NCBI GenBank assembly: GCA_035277145.1
Contig: DATELA010000092.1
Coordinates: 1-64,000, forward strand
Length of the DNA stretch: 64,000 bases
Source of the DNA: DASRAP01 sp035277145
Lineage (GTDB): Bacteria; Gemmatimonadota; Gemmatimonadetes; Gemmatimonadales; Gemmatimonadaceae
Direction of reading: 5' to 3'
The notes under the pieces are model-generated. The model made no database searches. It saw only the letters and a program-made list of their open reading frames with translations, and was not told where the DNA came from. This document shows positions 52,237-59,639 of the stretch, in pieces. The translations under genes were made by a program, and so were the position numbers. Within the stretch, counting starts at the first letter, position 1; each line of letters starts with the position of its first letter.

Positions 52237-54363
52237 ATGCGCACTCTTCGCTGGGTGTCACTCGGTTTGCTGGCAGGCGCGACTGCGCTCCCCGGACAGG
52301 GAACGGGAGCCGATTCCGCACGCGCCGATTCCGCGCGTCGCCTGCAGACGGTCACGGTGTCGGTCACACGCGCCGACGAACGGACAGCGCGCCTGCCGTG
52401 GGCCGTGGGCGTGCAACTCGCCGATGACATTCGTCGCGGACAAGCGACGGTCGGCGTCGACGAGGCGCTCAACAACGTACCCGGCGTGATGGCCAGCAAT
52501 CGTTACATCTTCGCATTGGATCAACGCCTGTCGATTCGCGGCGCCGGTAGTCGCGCGAATTTCGGAACACGCGGCGTGAAGGTTTTGCTCGACGGCGTGC
52601 CGCAAAGCTTGCCCGATGGACAAAGCCAGCTGACAAACGTCGAGCTTGGCACCATTGGGCGCATCGAAGTGCTGCGCGGCGCGGCGTCGTCGCTCTATGG
52701 CAACGGATCGGGTGGCGTGATCAGCTTCGAGACGGATCTTCGCGCGCCGGACAGGCTCATGCAGGAAGTGCGCGTGTTGTCGGGCGACAACGATTTGGTG
52801 AAGTGGCAGTCGCGAACGGTCGGACGAACGGGCAACGCGGTCGGCATGCTGTCGGTCTCGCGCACAACGCTCGACGGATTTCGCCAATACAGCTCGGCCG
52901 ACGTTCGCCAGATCAACGCCGCCGTCAACGTTGCACTTGGCGCCGCGTCCACGCTGGAGTTGCGCGCGCATTCCGCGCGCGTTCCTCACGCCTTGAATCC
53001 AGGTGCGCTCACGCTCGCCGAGTGGACAGCCAATCCGGACTCTGCAGCAGCCGCGAACATTGCCCGGGGCGCCAGGCGCGCGATCGAACAGAATCAATTC
53101 TCGGTTGGATTGCGCCGCTCGCTTGGTGCGGCCACATCGATTCGCGCGGTGGGCTACTACTTCGCGCGTGACGTCGACAATCCACTCGCGACACCGCCGC
53201 CCGCGCCGGCCGGTCCGACGAACGGCACGTATTCCGTCATCGATCGCGGCGTTTTCGGTGTGCGGCTCGATGGCGCGCGCACGTTTGGCGCATCAGCAGA
53301 TGCACCGCGCTTGACGCTCGGCGTCGATGCACAGCGGTCGCGCGATCATCGTCGTAACTGGCGATCGACCGGCGGCGAGATCGATCAACCGACCGACACG
53401 CTGCTCATCAATCAGATCGAGACGGTCTCGAGCGTCGGACCGTTCGCGCAATTGTCGTGGTCGCCAACGCGCGCGCTGCAAAGCAGTGTCGGTATTCGCT
53501 ACGACCACCAAACGTTCCGCGTGCGCGATCGGTTCACCGGCGACGGCGATGATGATTCCGGTGAACGCACCATGAGTGCAACGTCGGGTCATTTTGGCGC
53601 GAGTTACACAGCGCGGCCGTGGTTGATTCCGTACGTGAACTTCTCTACCGCATTCGAAACGCCGACGACCACCGAACTCAACGCGCGCGATGACGGCACC
53701 GGCGGTTTCAGTCCGGACCTTGGACCGCAGCGCATTGCGACGTTCGAGGCCGGTGCGCGCGGTGTCGCCGGCCGCGTTCGCTACGACGCGACGTTGTTCA
53801 ACAGCCACACAACCGACGCAATCATTCAGTACCAGGAAGTGAACGGTCGCGCGTATTTCAGAAACGCGGGTAGCACGAAATCACTCGGTGCTGAGCTTGG
53901 CGTCGAAGTCGCCGTTGCGTCGTGGCTCGGAGTGCAGGTGTCGCACACGTACGCCGAATACCTGTTTGACGAGTACCGAATTCCGCGCGGTGCAGTCACC
54001 GATACACTCGACGGCAATCGCCTCGCGGGCGTGCCGGAGCGATTTGTTCGCGCGGGATTGCGTTCGCGATACGCCGCCGCGACGCTCGATGCGGACTGGA
54101 CGTGGAGCGATTTCGTGTGGGGCGACGATGCAAACACGGTGCGCGTCGGCGATTGGGGACAGGGCCGCCTGGACGTGCGCCTTGCATGGTCCGGCGCGCT
54201 GGGCGACACGCACTTCACGCCGTTCTTCGCCGTCAACAATGCATTCGATCAGCAGTACGTCGGTTCGATTACGCTCAACGGCGCGTTTGGTCGCGTGCGC
54301 GAAAGCGCGCCGGGGCGCAACCTGCATTTCGGCTTTGATCTCGGGTGGAGTGTGCTGCGTTGA
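52237..54363 (+). CDS. TonB-dependent outer-membrane receptor
   Basis: 708 residues; signal peptide ending ALPGQ, a TonB-box-like segment TVTVSVTRADERTARLP, a plug domain with SIRGAGSRANFGTRGVKVLLDGVPQSLPDGQSQL-type core (key words SIRG, LLDGVP, IEVLRG), and a barrel to the end. It lacks the carboxypeptidase-like N-terminal domain of SusC proteins. The order of plug motifs resembles siderophore or vitamin receptors of the FecA/PupB kind, but the ligand is unknown. Its 3' end overlaps the SET gene by 19 nt. Confidence 0.9.
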   Translation: MRTLRWVSLGLLAGATALPGQGTGADSARADSARRLQTVTVSVTRADERTARLPWAVGVQLADDIRRGQATVGVDEALNNVPGVMASNRYIFALDQRLSIRGAGSRANFGTRGVKVLLDGVPQSLPDGQSQLTNVELGTIGRIEVLRGAASSLYGNGSGGVISFETDLRAPDRLMQEVRVLSGDNDLVKWQSRTVGRTGNAVGMLSVSRTTLDGFRQYSSADVRQINAAVNVALGAASTLELRAHSARVPHALNPGALTLAEWTANPDSAAAANIARGARRAIEQNQFSVGLRRSLGAATSIRAVGYYFARDVDNPLATPPPAPAGPTNGTYSVIDRGVFGVRLDGARTFGASADAPRLTLGVDAQRSRDHRRNWRSTGGEIDQPTDTLLINQIETVSSVGPFAQLSWSPTRALQSSVGIRYDHQTFRVRDRFTGDGDDDSGERTMSATSGHFGASYTARPWLIPYVNFSTAFETPTTTELNARDDGTGGFSPDLGPQRIATFEAGARGVAGRVRYDATLFNSHTTDAIIQYQEVNGRAYFRNAGSTKSLGAELGVEVAVASWLGVQVSHTYAEYLFDEYRIPRGAVTDTLDGNRLAGVPERFVRAGLRSRYAAATLDADWTWSDFVWGDDANTVRVGDWGQGRLDVRLAWSGALGDTHFTPFFAVNNAFDQQYVGSITLNGAFGRVRESAPGRNLHFGFDLGWSVLR

Positions 54364-54845
54364 CCGTTCGCCGTCGTCCGCTTCCGTTCGCCATTCGCAA
54401 GTCGAAGATCGCAGGCAGAGGAGCTTTCGCAACGCGCCGCATTCGCAAAGGCCAGGTCGTCATCGAATACATCGGCGAGCTGATTACCGAAAAGGAATCG
54501 GACCGCCGGTATCCCGATGACGCGAAGGTGAAGCGGCATCACACGTTCTTGTTTCAGCTCGACAACGGGATGGTGATCGACGCGACGTACGGCGGAAATG
54601 AATCGCGCTTTCTCAACCACTCGTGTGATCCCAACTGCGAGACCTTCGAAGAGGAAGACCGGATCTTCATTCAGGCGATGAAGAACGTTCAGCCCGGCGC
54701 CGAGTTGACGTACGACTATCTGTTCCCGCGCGATCGCGGTGACGGCCCGAAGGAAGAAGCGCTTTATCCGTGTCATTGCGGCACCCGGAAATGCCGCGGA
54801 ACAATCATGGAACCGCGCAAGCGAAAGCGGAGAAAGCGCAAATGA
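54345..54845 (+). CDS. SET-domain protein-lysine methyltransferase with post-SET motif
   Basis: 166 residues from ATG 54345 (a TTG at 54360 is an alternative). AdoMet-binding GRGAF is at 25-29, the catalytic RFLNHSCDPNC at 88-98, ELTYDYLF at 120-127, and a post-SET zinc motif CHCGTRKC at 143-150 whose three cysteines join the NHSC cysteine. All residues needed for methyl transfer are present. The C-terminus KRKRRKRK is strongly basic and could bind nucleic acid. Such proteins look eukaryotic but occur in various bacteria; the substrate is unknown. It overlaps the receptor and VKOR genes. Confidence 0.88.
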   Translation: MECAALTVRRRPLPFAIRKSKIAGRGAFATRRIRKGQVVIEYIGELITEKESDRRYPDDAKVKRHHTFLFQLDNGMVIDATYGGNESRFLNHSCDPNCETFEEEDRIFIQAMKNVQPGAELTYDYLFPRDRGDGPKEEALYPCHCGTRKCRGTIMEPRKRKRRKRK

Positions 54846-55291
54846 ACTTTCGTCGCGCAATCTCTCTGCTCGCGCTCGTCTCCGGACTCGTGGCGCTCTA
54901 TCTGCATCTGTGGAAGATCGGGATGGTTGGCGCGCTGTCGTGCGGCGTTGAAGCACGCGGATGCGAATACGTGCAGCTCTCACCGTATGGTTGGTTCCTC
55001 GGCTACGATGTCGCGCTGATTGGCACGTGGGGTTACGCGGCGATCTTCACGGTCGCGACTATCGGCGGACTGGACCGTTTCGCGAATTCGCGATGGCCGA
55101 CGATTGCGCTCATGGCGCTGATCTGGCCGGCCGTGCTGTTCACCATCCGGCTCAAGTACGCGGAGTGGTTCATTCTCCGCGGATTCTGCACATGGTGTCT
55201 GGTTTCGACCGTGACGATCACGGTGTGCGCGATTCTCGTAACGCTCGACTTGCGCCGCGTGCGTGGCGCAACCGCACAGCACAGCGCGTGA
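54842..55291 (+). CDS. Vitamin K epoxide reductase (VKOR) family protein
   Basis: 149 residues with four membrane helices. The family's cysteines are present: C34 and C41 in the first loop (CGVEARGCEY) and the CTWC active site at 116-119. Bacterial VKOR reoxidises DsbA-like thiol oxidases with quinones; no thioredoxin domain is fused here and no dsbA is nearby. The ATG overlaps the SET gene stop as ATGA, so the two are translationally coupled. Confidence 0.88.
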   Translation: MNFRRAISLLALVSGLVALYLHLWKIGMVGALSCGVEARGCEYVQLSPYGWFLGYDVALIGTWGYAAIFTVATIGGLDRFANSRWPTIALMALIWPAVLFTIRLKYAEWFILRGFCTWCLVSTVTITVCAILVTLDLRRVRGATAQHSA

Positions 55292-55314
55292 CGCCCGCGT
55301 AGGGGATTCGTCGG

Positions 55315-55647
55315 TTAGTCGTCGATGCCCAGACGTTCCGTGACGATCCACTCCTCGCGCGTGAGCGTGACACCCGTTGGAAACCGGCTCACGAATTCAG
55401 AACGCATGCGCGCGGTGTGTTCGGCGAAATAGCGTTCGAGCGATGCTTGGTCGTGTGCGACGTAGGTCGTCCGGAATGTTACGGGGTCGAGTCGTGTGAC
55501 GAAGGCGCCGGCGAAGCACCCAGTTGCAAGCACGTCGGGCACATGCGCGACGCGCAAATACGTCTCGATGGTATCGGCGAGCGGAATGTCGTGCGTCGTG
55601 CCGCGAACTTCGTACAAGATTTGCCCAGCCTTCGGAAAATCCGACAT
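55315..55647 (-). CDS. DUF4286 family protein
   Basis: 110 residues, cytoplasmic, ferredoxin-like pattern. TIETYLRVAHVPDVLATGCFAGA and FRTTYVAHDQASLERYFAEHTARMRSEFVSRFP match the DUF4286 arrangement, a small family of unknown function. TAACTT lies 7 nt before the ATG. It is convergent with the VKOR gene, 23 nt apart, and divergent from the desaturase gene. Confidence 0.7.
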   Translation of the reverse strand: MSDFPKAGQILYEVRGTTHDIPLADTIETYLRVAHVPDVLATGCFAGAFVTRLDPVTFRTTYVAHDQASLERYFAEHTARMRSEFVSRFPTGVTLTREEWIVTERLGIDD

Positions 55648-55654
55648 GAATTGA

Positions 55655-55660
55655 AAGTTA
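55655..55660 (-). promoter_or_regulatory. -10 box 7 nt before the DUF4286 start
   Basis: On the - strand TAACTT is followed by 7 nt (tcaattc) and the ATG at 55647. It is the same hexamer as before the SRP RNA. Confidence 0.45.
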
Positions 55661-55772
55661 GCGCGACTGATGACGATAACACGAGCAGGCCCCGGAGCTC
55701 GGCTTCCAATGTCTGTTCGCCGCTTCTACGTTACGCAGGCCGTTTCCCCCTTTTTTCGGACGAGGACAGATC

Positions 55773-56843
55773 GTGGCCGCAGCGACTTCGGCGAACGCCG
55801 ACTTTCATGATGACATCATCTATCCTGACGTCGGCGTGTTTGTGGTCGCGCACCTGGTTTGCATCCTCGCTATCTGGACCGGAATAACCTGGACGTCGGT
55901 CTTGTTGGGTGTTGGGTTGTATGTGGTTCGTATGTTCGCCATTACGGCCGGCTACCATCGCTACTTCTCGCACCGTTCGTACAAGACGAGCCGGTTTTTC
56001 CAGTTCTTGCTTGCGCTTGTCGCGCAATCATCCACGCAGAAGAGCGTGCTGTGGTGGGCGGCGATCCACCGCCATCATCACAAGCATTCCGATTCCGAAC
56101 TCGACGTGCACTCGCCGCGTCACCGCGGCTTCTGGTATTCACACGTCGGCTGGGTCTTCGACCGGCAGTGGGATGGCGTTCGCATCGACGAGGTTCCGGA
56201 TCTCGCGAAATATCCTGAGCTGCGTTTTCTGCAGCGTTGGGAGCAGCTCCCGTCGATCGCGCTTGCGATCATGTGTTTTCTGATTGGTGGTGGACCCGGT
56301 GTGGTAGTTGGCTTCTTCATGAGCACCGTCGTCTTGTATCACTGTACGTTCTTCATTAATTCGCTGGCGCACGTGCACGGCAATCAGCGCTACGTCACGG
56401 GTGACGACTCACGCAACAACTGGTGGCTCGCGGTGATCACCGGTGGGGAAGGGTGGCACAACAATCACCACGCATATCAGCGCTCGTGTCGCCAGGGTTT
56501 CCGATGGTACGAAGTCGATTTCACGTACTACGCGCTCAAGGCGATGAGCTATGTGGGGATCGTGTGGGAACTGGGTGCTCCGCCGCCTGAAGTTGTGAAG
56601 AATGAGCGCCCGCTCGGCCGCGCGGTGATCGAGCGAGTCGCGCACCAGCTCGCGGGCAGCTTCGATCTTGAACATCTCAAGGCGCGATTGCCGCATCTGC
56701 CGAGTATGGAAGAACTGCGTGCACGCGCGCATACGATGTTCGCGCACACGCCGTCGATGGATGAGGTGTGCGCTCGCGCGAGAGAGATTCTCTTCCACGC
56801 GCTCGCGCCGCATCACCCCGGGTTGAGCATCGCGCCCGCGTAA
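55773..56843 (+). CDS. Acyl-CoA/acyl-lipid desaturase
   Basis: Integral membrane di-iron fatty acid desaturase, 356 residues from GTG 55773. The three histidine boxes HRYFSH, HRHHHKHSD and GWHNNHHAY are complete and typical of delta-9 stearoyl-CoA-type desaturases. A C-terminal extension of about 80 residues contains two LPSMEELRARAHTMF-like repeats (LPSMEELRARAHTMF and TPSMDEVCARAREILF), which may be amphipathic membrane contacts. It should introduce a double bond and so adjust membrane fluidity. Confidence 0.9.
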   Translation: MAAATSANADFHDDIIYPDVGVFVVAHLVCILAIWTGITWTSVLLGVGLYVVRMFAITAGYHRYFSHRSYKTSRFFQFLLALVAQSSTQKSVLWWAAIHRHHHKHSDSELDVHSPRHRGFWYSHVGWVFDRQWDGVRIDEVPDLAKYPELRFLQRWEQLPSIALAIMCFLIGGGPGVVVGFFMSTVVLYHCTFFINSLAHVHGNQRYVTGDDSRNNWWLAVITGGEGWHNNHHAYQRSCRQGFRWYEVDFTYYALKAMSYVGIVWELGAPPPEVVKNERPLGRAVIERVAHQLAGSFDLEHLKARLPHLPSMEELRARAHTMFAHTPSMDEVCARAREILFHALAPHHPGLSIAPA

Positions 56844-56913
56844 TCGCGGCGGTCACGCGTCCGAATGATTATGGTCGCGTTGAAACGGTGACACACGTTT
56901 TCGTGCAGTACCA

Positions 56914-56919
56914 CATAGT
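56914..56919 (+). promoter_or_regulatory. -10-like box 6 nt before the comM start
   Basis: CATAGT is followed by 6 nt (ggcggc) and the ATG at 56926; there is no Shine-Dalgarno site. Same geometry as the roadblock and gluQ genes. Confidence 0.4.
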
Positions 56920-56925
56920 GGCGGC

Positions 56926-57573
56926 ATGCTCGCCGCCGTTCGTGCCGCCGCCGTTGTTGGAATCGATGCCTACGACGTCACTGTCGAAGTCGACGTCGCC
57001 AATGGCTTGCCCTCGTTTACACTCGTTGGGCTCGCGTCGGGCGCGGTAAAAGAAAGTCGTGAGCGCGTCATCGCGGCGCTCGCAAACGCGGGCCTCGCGC
57101 TGCCGCCGCGCAAAACAACCGTCAACCTGTCGCCCGCGGATCGGCCGAAGAACGGAACGGCGTTCGATCTCGCGATTGCACTCGCGCTCTTGTCCGCGCA
57201 CGGCGCGCTCGACGCGTCCACACTTAATAACGTCGTAGTGCTTGGCGAACTCGGCCTCGACGGCACACTGCGCCCGGTTCGTGGTGTGCTGCCGGTCGCG
57301 CGACATGTTGCGCGCACGCCGGGCGTCACGCTGTTGGTTCCGCCCGGCAACGTGGCGGAAGCGGCGCTCGTGTCGTCGTTGCGCGTTGTGAGTGCGCCGA
57401 CGGTCCGCGCAGTTGTTGATGCACTCCGCGCGGGAGCGCTTCCGTGCGCAGAACGGATCACGGCACACGGGTCAGTCGAAACGGACGCGGATGATTTCGC
57501 CGACGTGATTGGACAACCGCGCGCTGCGCGCGCGCTCGAAATCGCGGCGGCCGGCGGACACAACGTGCTCATG
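56926..57573 (+). pseudogene. comM: comM (YifB) 5' part, interrupted before the ATPase motif
   Basis: ComM is an AAA+ helicase for branch migration during natural transformation, normally about 500 residues. Residues 1-216 match it well: start MLAAVRAAAVVGIDAYDV, NGLPSFTLVGLASGAVKESRERV, VNLSPADRPKNGTAFDLAIA, GELGLDGTLRPVRGVLP, DFADVIGQPRAARALEIAAAGGHNVLM. The next residues should be IGPPGxGKT, but the sequence changes abruptly to LWLSRPLASPL and the frame ends at 57783 without any family similarity. The ATPase domain is therefore lost or displaced by the inserted DNA, and the product should be inactive. Confidence 0.88.
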
Positions 57574-57808
57574 TTGTGGTTGTCAAGACCCCTCGCTTCA
57601 CCCCTTCGACTCTTAGCGCGCCGTCGTCCTCACGCTGCGGAATCAACGGACGCGCACGAAACGGAACGCCCAGCCCAGTGCGCGATTATGGGCGAGCGGC
57701 GGGGGCATGGGGGGAATCAGGCGCGCGACGAGAGAGGTAGGGACGCGGGAAAAGTCGCGGTGAAATTCTGGCGACGCGGCTAAGGGTGGTGGAAGCCGTA
57801 GGAAGGGG

Positions 57809-57835
57809 TTACGTAACGTTACGTAAGAATTGACA
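57809..57835. promoter_or_regulatory. Perfect 18 bp palindrome next to a TTGACA box
   Basis: TTACGTAACGTTACGTAA (57809-57826) is a perfect palindrome, internally made of two TACGTAA-type half-sites. TTGACA (57830-57835) starts 3 nt after it, and a weak -10 candidate (taaccg) lies about 17 nt further. This looks like a repressor operator beside a promoter pointing into the element, but there is no coding region directly downstream. Confidence 0.45.
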
Positions 57836-57885
57836 CCAGCCCCCCAAGGTGTAACCGTTAAGGTGTGTGACACACAACAAACACG

Positions 57886-58180
57886 AAGGGCCCCCGTTTC
57901 GGAGGCCCCTCTGGAGAACCTGACGAAGCGCTCTCAGTAGCTACTCATTTTTTCATGTACCACCGTCCTACGGCTTCTGCCGTGGGTGAAGGACAGAAAC
58001 CGTAGCCGACCCCGCAAAGGTCACTTGGCTGCGGTTTCTGCTTTGGATGGTATATGCGAACGTGAATTGCGACAAGGGGCCCTGTCCCGGCGCCACGCAC
58101 AGGTATGCGCGCAGTCGCGCCAGTCGGTCTGAATGCGCTCATAAACGATCAACGGCCATGAAGGCCGTAGGTCGTTTTTG
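57886..58180 (+). ncRNA. Possible structured RNA with alternative hairpins
   Basis: Between a candidate promoter (TTGACA at 57830) and the terminator at 58146-58179 there is no credible ORF. The stretch holds a GC hairpin near 57889-57911, then three segments, 57968-57979, 57994-58007 and 58027-58040; the second pairs with either the first or the third, each with a single mismatch. Such competing pairings are typical of attenuators or regulatory RNAs. No known RNA family is recognised. Confidence 0.3.
58146..58179 (+). terminator. Rho-independent terminator in the gene-free part of the element
   Basis: CGATCA-ACGGCC pairs with GGCCGT-AGGTCG (12 positions, one G-T pair, one A-A mismatch) around a short ATGAA loop, and TTTTT follows. 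No coding region precedes it within 370 nt, which supports a short non-coding transcript ending here. From 58180 to 58489 I see only AT-richer DNA with two A7 runs and no gene. Confidence 0.75.
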
Positions 58181-58489
58181 CATTCTGCGCGTAAAGAGTT
58201 CATTCGGGATTGAACCGACGAATCGCTCCGCTACGAATCGACAAAGTTTGAAAACCATTCCAGCAGAACCAGAAAAAAAGTCGACACAAGTCATCACTTC
58301 TGAAAAAAAGAGCCTAAACGTTGCAAACGAAGACGTTCTCGCGTTGAACGTGCTCCTAATTGGCTGAAGTGTTAGGTCTTGCAAGCGCGAATAAAGTGTT
58401 TCTAACTGGCGAGAAGTTCCTATCCAGTTATGACGGCGACGGTATTGAGGCAGTTTGTGCGGTCCGTTCGTGAGTCGTAAACTCTGGAC

Positions 58490-58704
58490 ATGTCAGAAAG
58501 AAAGGCGAGGACGACCCGTTCGAAGGGCTGCACGACGACCCAGCGCCTGATGAAGCGCAAGAGCGGCACGAGGAGCTGCTAGAGGCGATTGAGGAGAGCA
58601 AAGAGGCCGGCGCAGGGACGGCCTTCGGGTGTGGCGCGGTTGTCGGCGCGGGGCTGCTCTGGGTCGCGTTGTACATGGGGTGGTGCTCGCCTCCAATGCG
58701 CTAG
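58490..58704 (+). CDS. Possible small acidic membrane protein made by -1 frameshift (or a frameshifted relic)
   Basis: A well-formed reading frame without any start codon runs from about 58474 to the TAG at 58702: charged GEDDPFEGLHDDPAPDEAQ, a helix LLEAIEESKEAG, then a membrane segment FGCGAVVGAGLLWVALYMGW. The only nearby ATG (58490) is in another frame: MSERK then it meets A_AAG at 58501-58504, a known bacterial -1 slip sequence. Slipping there joins the two frames into 71 residues. No ribosome-binding site is clear. A plain frameshift mutation is equally possible. Confidence 0.35.
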
Positions 58705-58785
58705 GCGCGCTCCCATGCTGATGACAGGCGCGTAGCGTCGGGGCAGGGCGTGACGTTGCCAAGGTCGACTAGGCGGACCAAAGTT

Positions 58786-58953
58786 TCACCTGCCGGGGCT
58801 GTCTTCGGCGTATCGCTCGCCCTCAAGCTCGCGCTTCAGTCGCTCGCGCAGCTCGAGTATTTGACGGATGGTCTCCAGCCGACACGCTTCGCAGCGGTCG
58901 CTTCGCGGGTCGAGGACAGTAGCGCCGCACTTTCTGCATTCACGTAGTCGCAT
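58786..58953 (-). CDS. 55-residue zinc-ribbon protein
   Basis: ATG 58953 on the - strand opens a 55-residue frame: MRLRECRKCGATVLDP, then CEACRLETIRQILELRERLK and an acidic tail ending DSPGR. C6xxC9 and C21xxC24 form a zinc-ribbon pair and the rest is a charged helix. Codon use is normal for the region and the opposite-strand frame is less protein-like. Such proteins are common in phage and plasmid genomes. Function unknown. Confidence 0.6.
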   Translation of the reverse strand: MRLRECRKCGATVLDPRSDRCEACRLETIRQILELRERLKRELEGERYAEDSPGR

Positions 58954-59033
58954 CAGACAACAATACGAGTAGGCGTCAGCGCGCCGTCAGCGCAGATGTT
59001 TCACAGTCGGATCGAATCGAGGACGAGACGACG

Positions 59034-59639
59034 ATGGTTCTTGAATTGGATAAGCAGTTGATGATCGAGAGATGCCCGCATTGCAGCGTCGCGAAGCCAT
59101 ATATGCCGTCTGAAGTGGGCATCACGACATCTGACCATACGGGGAGGTACGTTCGCGATTGGCGTTTCTACGTGTGCGCCACATGCGGAGGGGTTGTTAC
59201 TTGCGGCGCTGACCACGACACGACGTACATACGCGAGACGTATCCGAAGGCGCGGGGCGTATCTAAGGACATCCCGGAACGAGCATCTGCGTACTTGCGT
59301 CAAGCGCTGGACTCGCTCGCTGCACCGGCTGGCGCGGTCATGCTAACTGCGAGCGCGGTTGATGCAATGCTAAAAGAAATCGGCAAGACCAAAGGCACGC
59401 TCTATAGCCGAATTGAAGCGGCCGCCACGGAGCACTTGATTACGGCTGACATGGCGACTTGGGCGCATGAGGTTCGGCTGGATGCGAATGACCAGCGTCA
59501 CGCAGATGAAGCTGCGACACTTCCGACGCTGGAGGATGCCAAGCGGTGTCTATCGTTTGCGCTCGCACTAGCTGACTTCCTTTTTGTCTTGCCGGCGCGC
59601 GTCACGAGGGGCCGAAGCGAGAAGGCTAAGAGTACATGA
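59034..59639 (+). CDS. Zinc ribbon plus DUF4145 (HEPN-like) protein
   Basis: 201 residues. An N-terminal zinc ribbon has CPHC at 14-17 and CATC at 48-51. The helical C-terminal part (YLRQALDSLAAPAGAVMLTASAV, LYSRIEAAATEHLITADMATWAHEVRLDANDQRHADE) fits DUF4145, including its R-x2-[GA]-N-x3-H signature in RLDANDQRH. DUF4145 belongs to the HEPN-like superfamily and is often found fused to restriction or defence proteins. It is translationally coupled (ATGA) to the next gene. The ATG at 59034 follows a gaggacgag ribosome-binding site. Confidence 0.7.
   Translation: MVLELDKQLMIERCPHCSVAKPYMPSEVGITTSDHTGRYVRDWRFYVCATCGGVVTCGADHDTTYIRETYPKARGVSKDIPERASAYLRQALDSLAAPAGAVMLTASAVDAMLKEIGKTKGTLYSRIEAAATEHLITADMATWAHEVRLDANDQRHADEAATLPTLEDAKRCLSFALALADFLFVLPARVTRGRSEKAKST

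Noticed and set aside
57574..57783. C-terminal 69 codons of the comM frame as a real fusion protein
   Set aside because: They have no similarity to ComM or any domain I know, and begin exactly where the inserted DNA starts, so they are chance read-through.
58206..58219. T-arm-like sequence on the - strand (GGTTCAATCC) suggesting a tRNA end as integration site
   Set aside because: No matching acceptor stem, D arm or plausible anticodon stem lies upstream at tRNA distance, and the T stem has a mismatch; comM is the better supported insertion site.
58047..58367. 106-residue + strand ORF in the gene-free part of the element
   Set aside because: It crosses a strong terminator hairpin, has no domain or membrane pattern and no ribosome-binding site.
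58428..58676. 82-residue - strand ORF rich in Ser, Ala and Pro
   Set aside because: Composition is that expected from the antisense of an acidic coding frame; the + strand frame has a charged helix and membrane segment.
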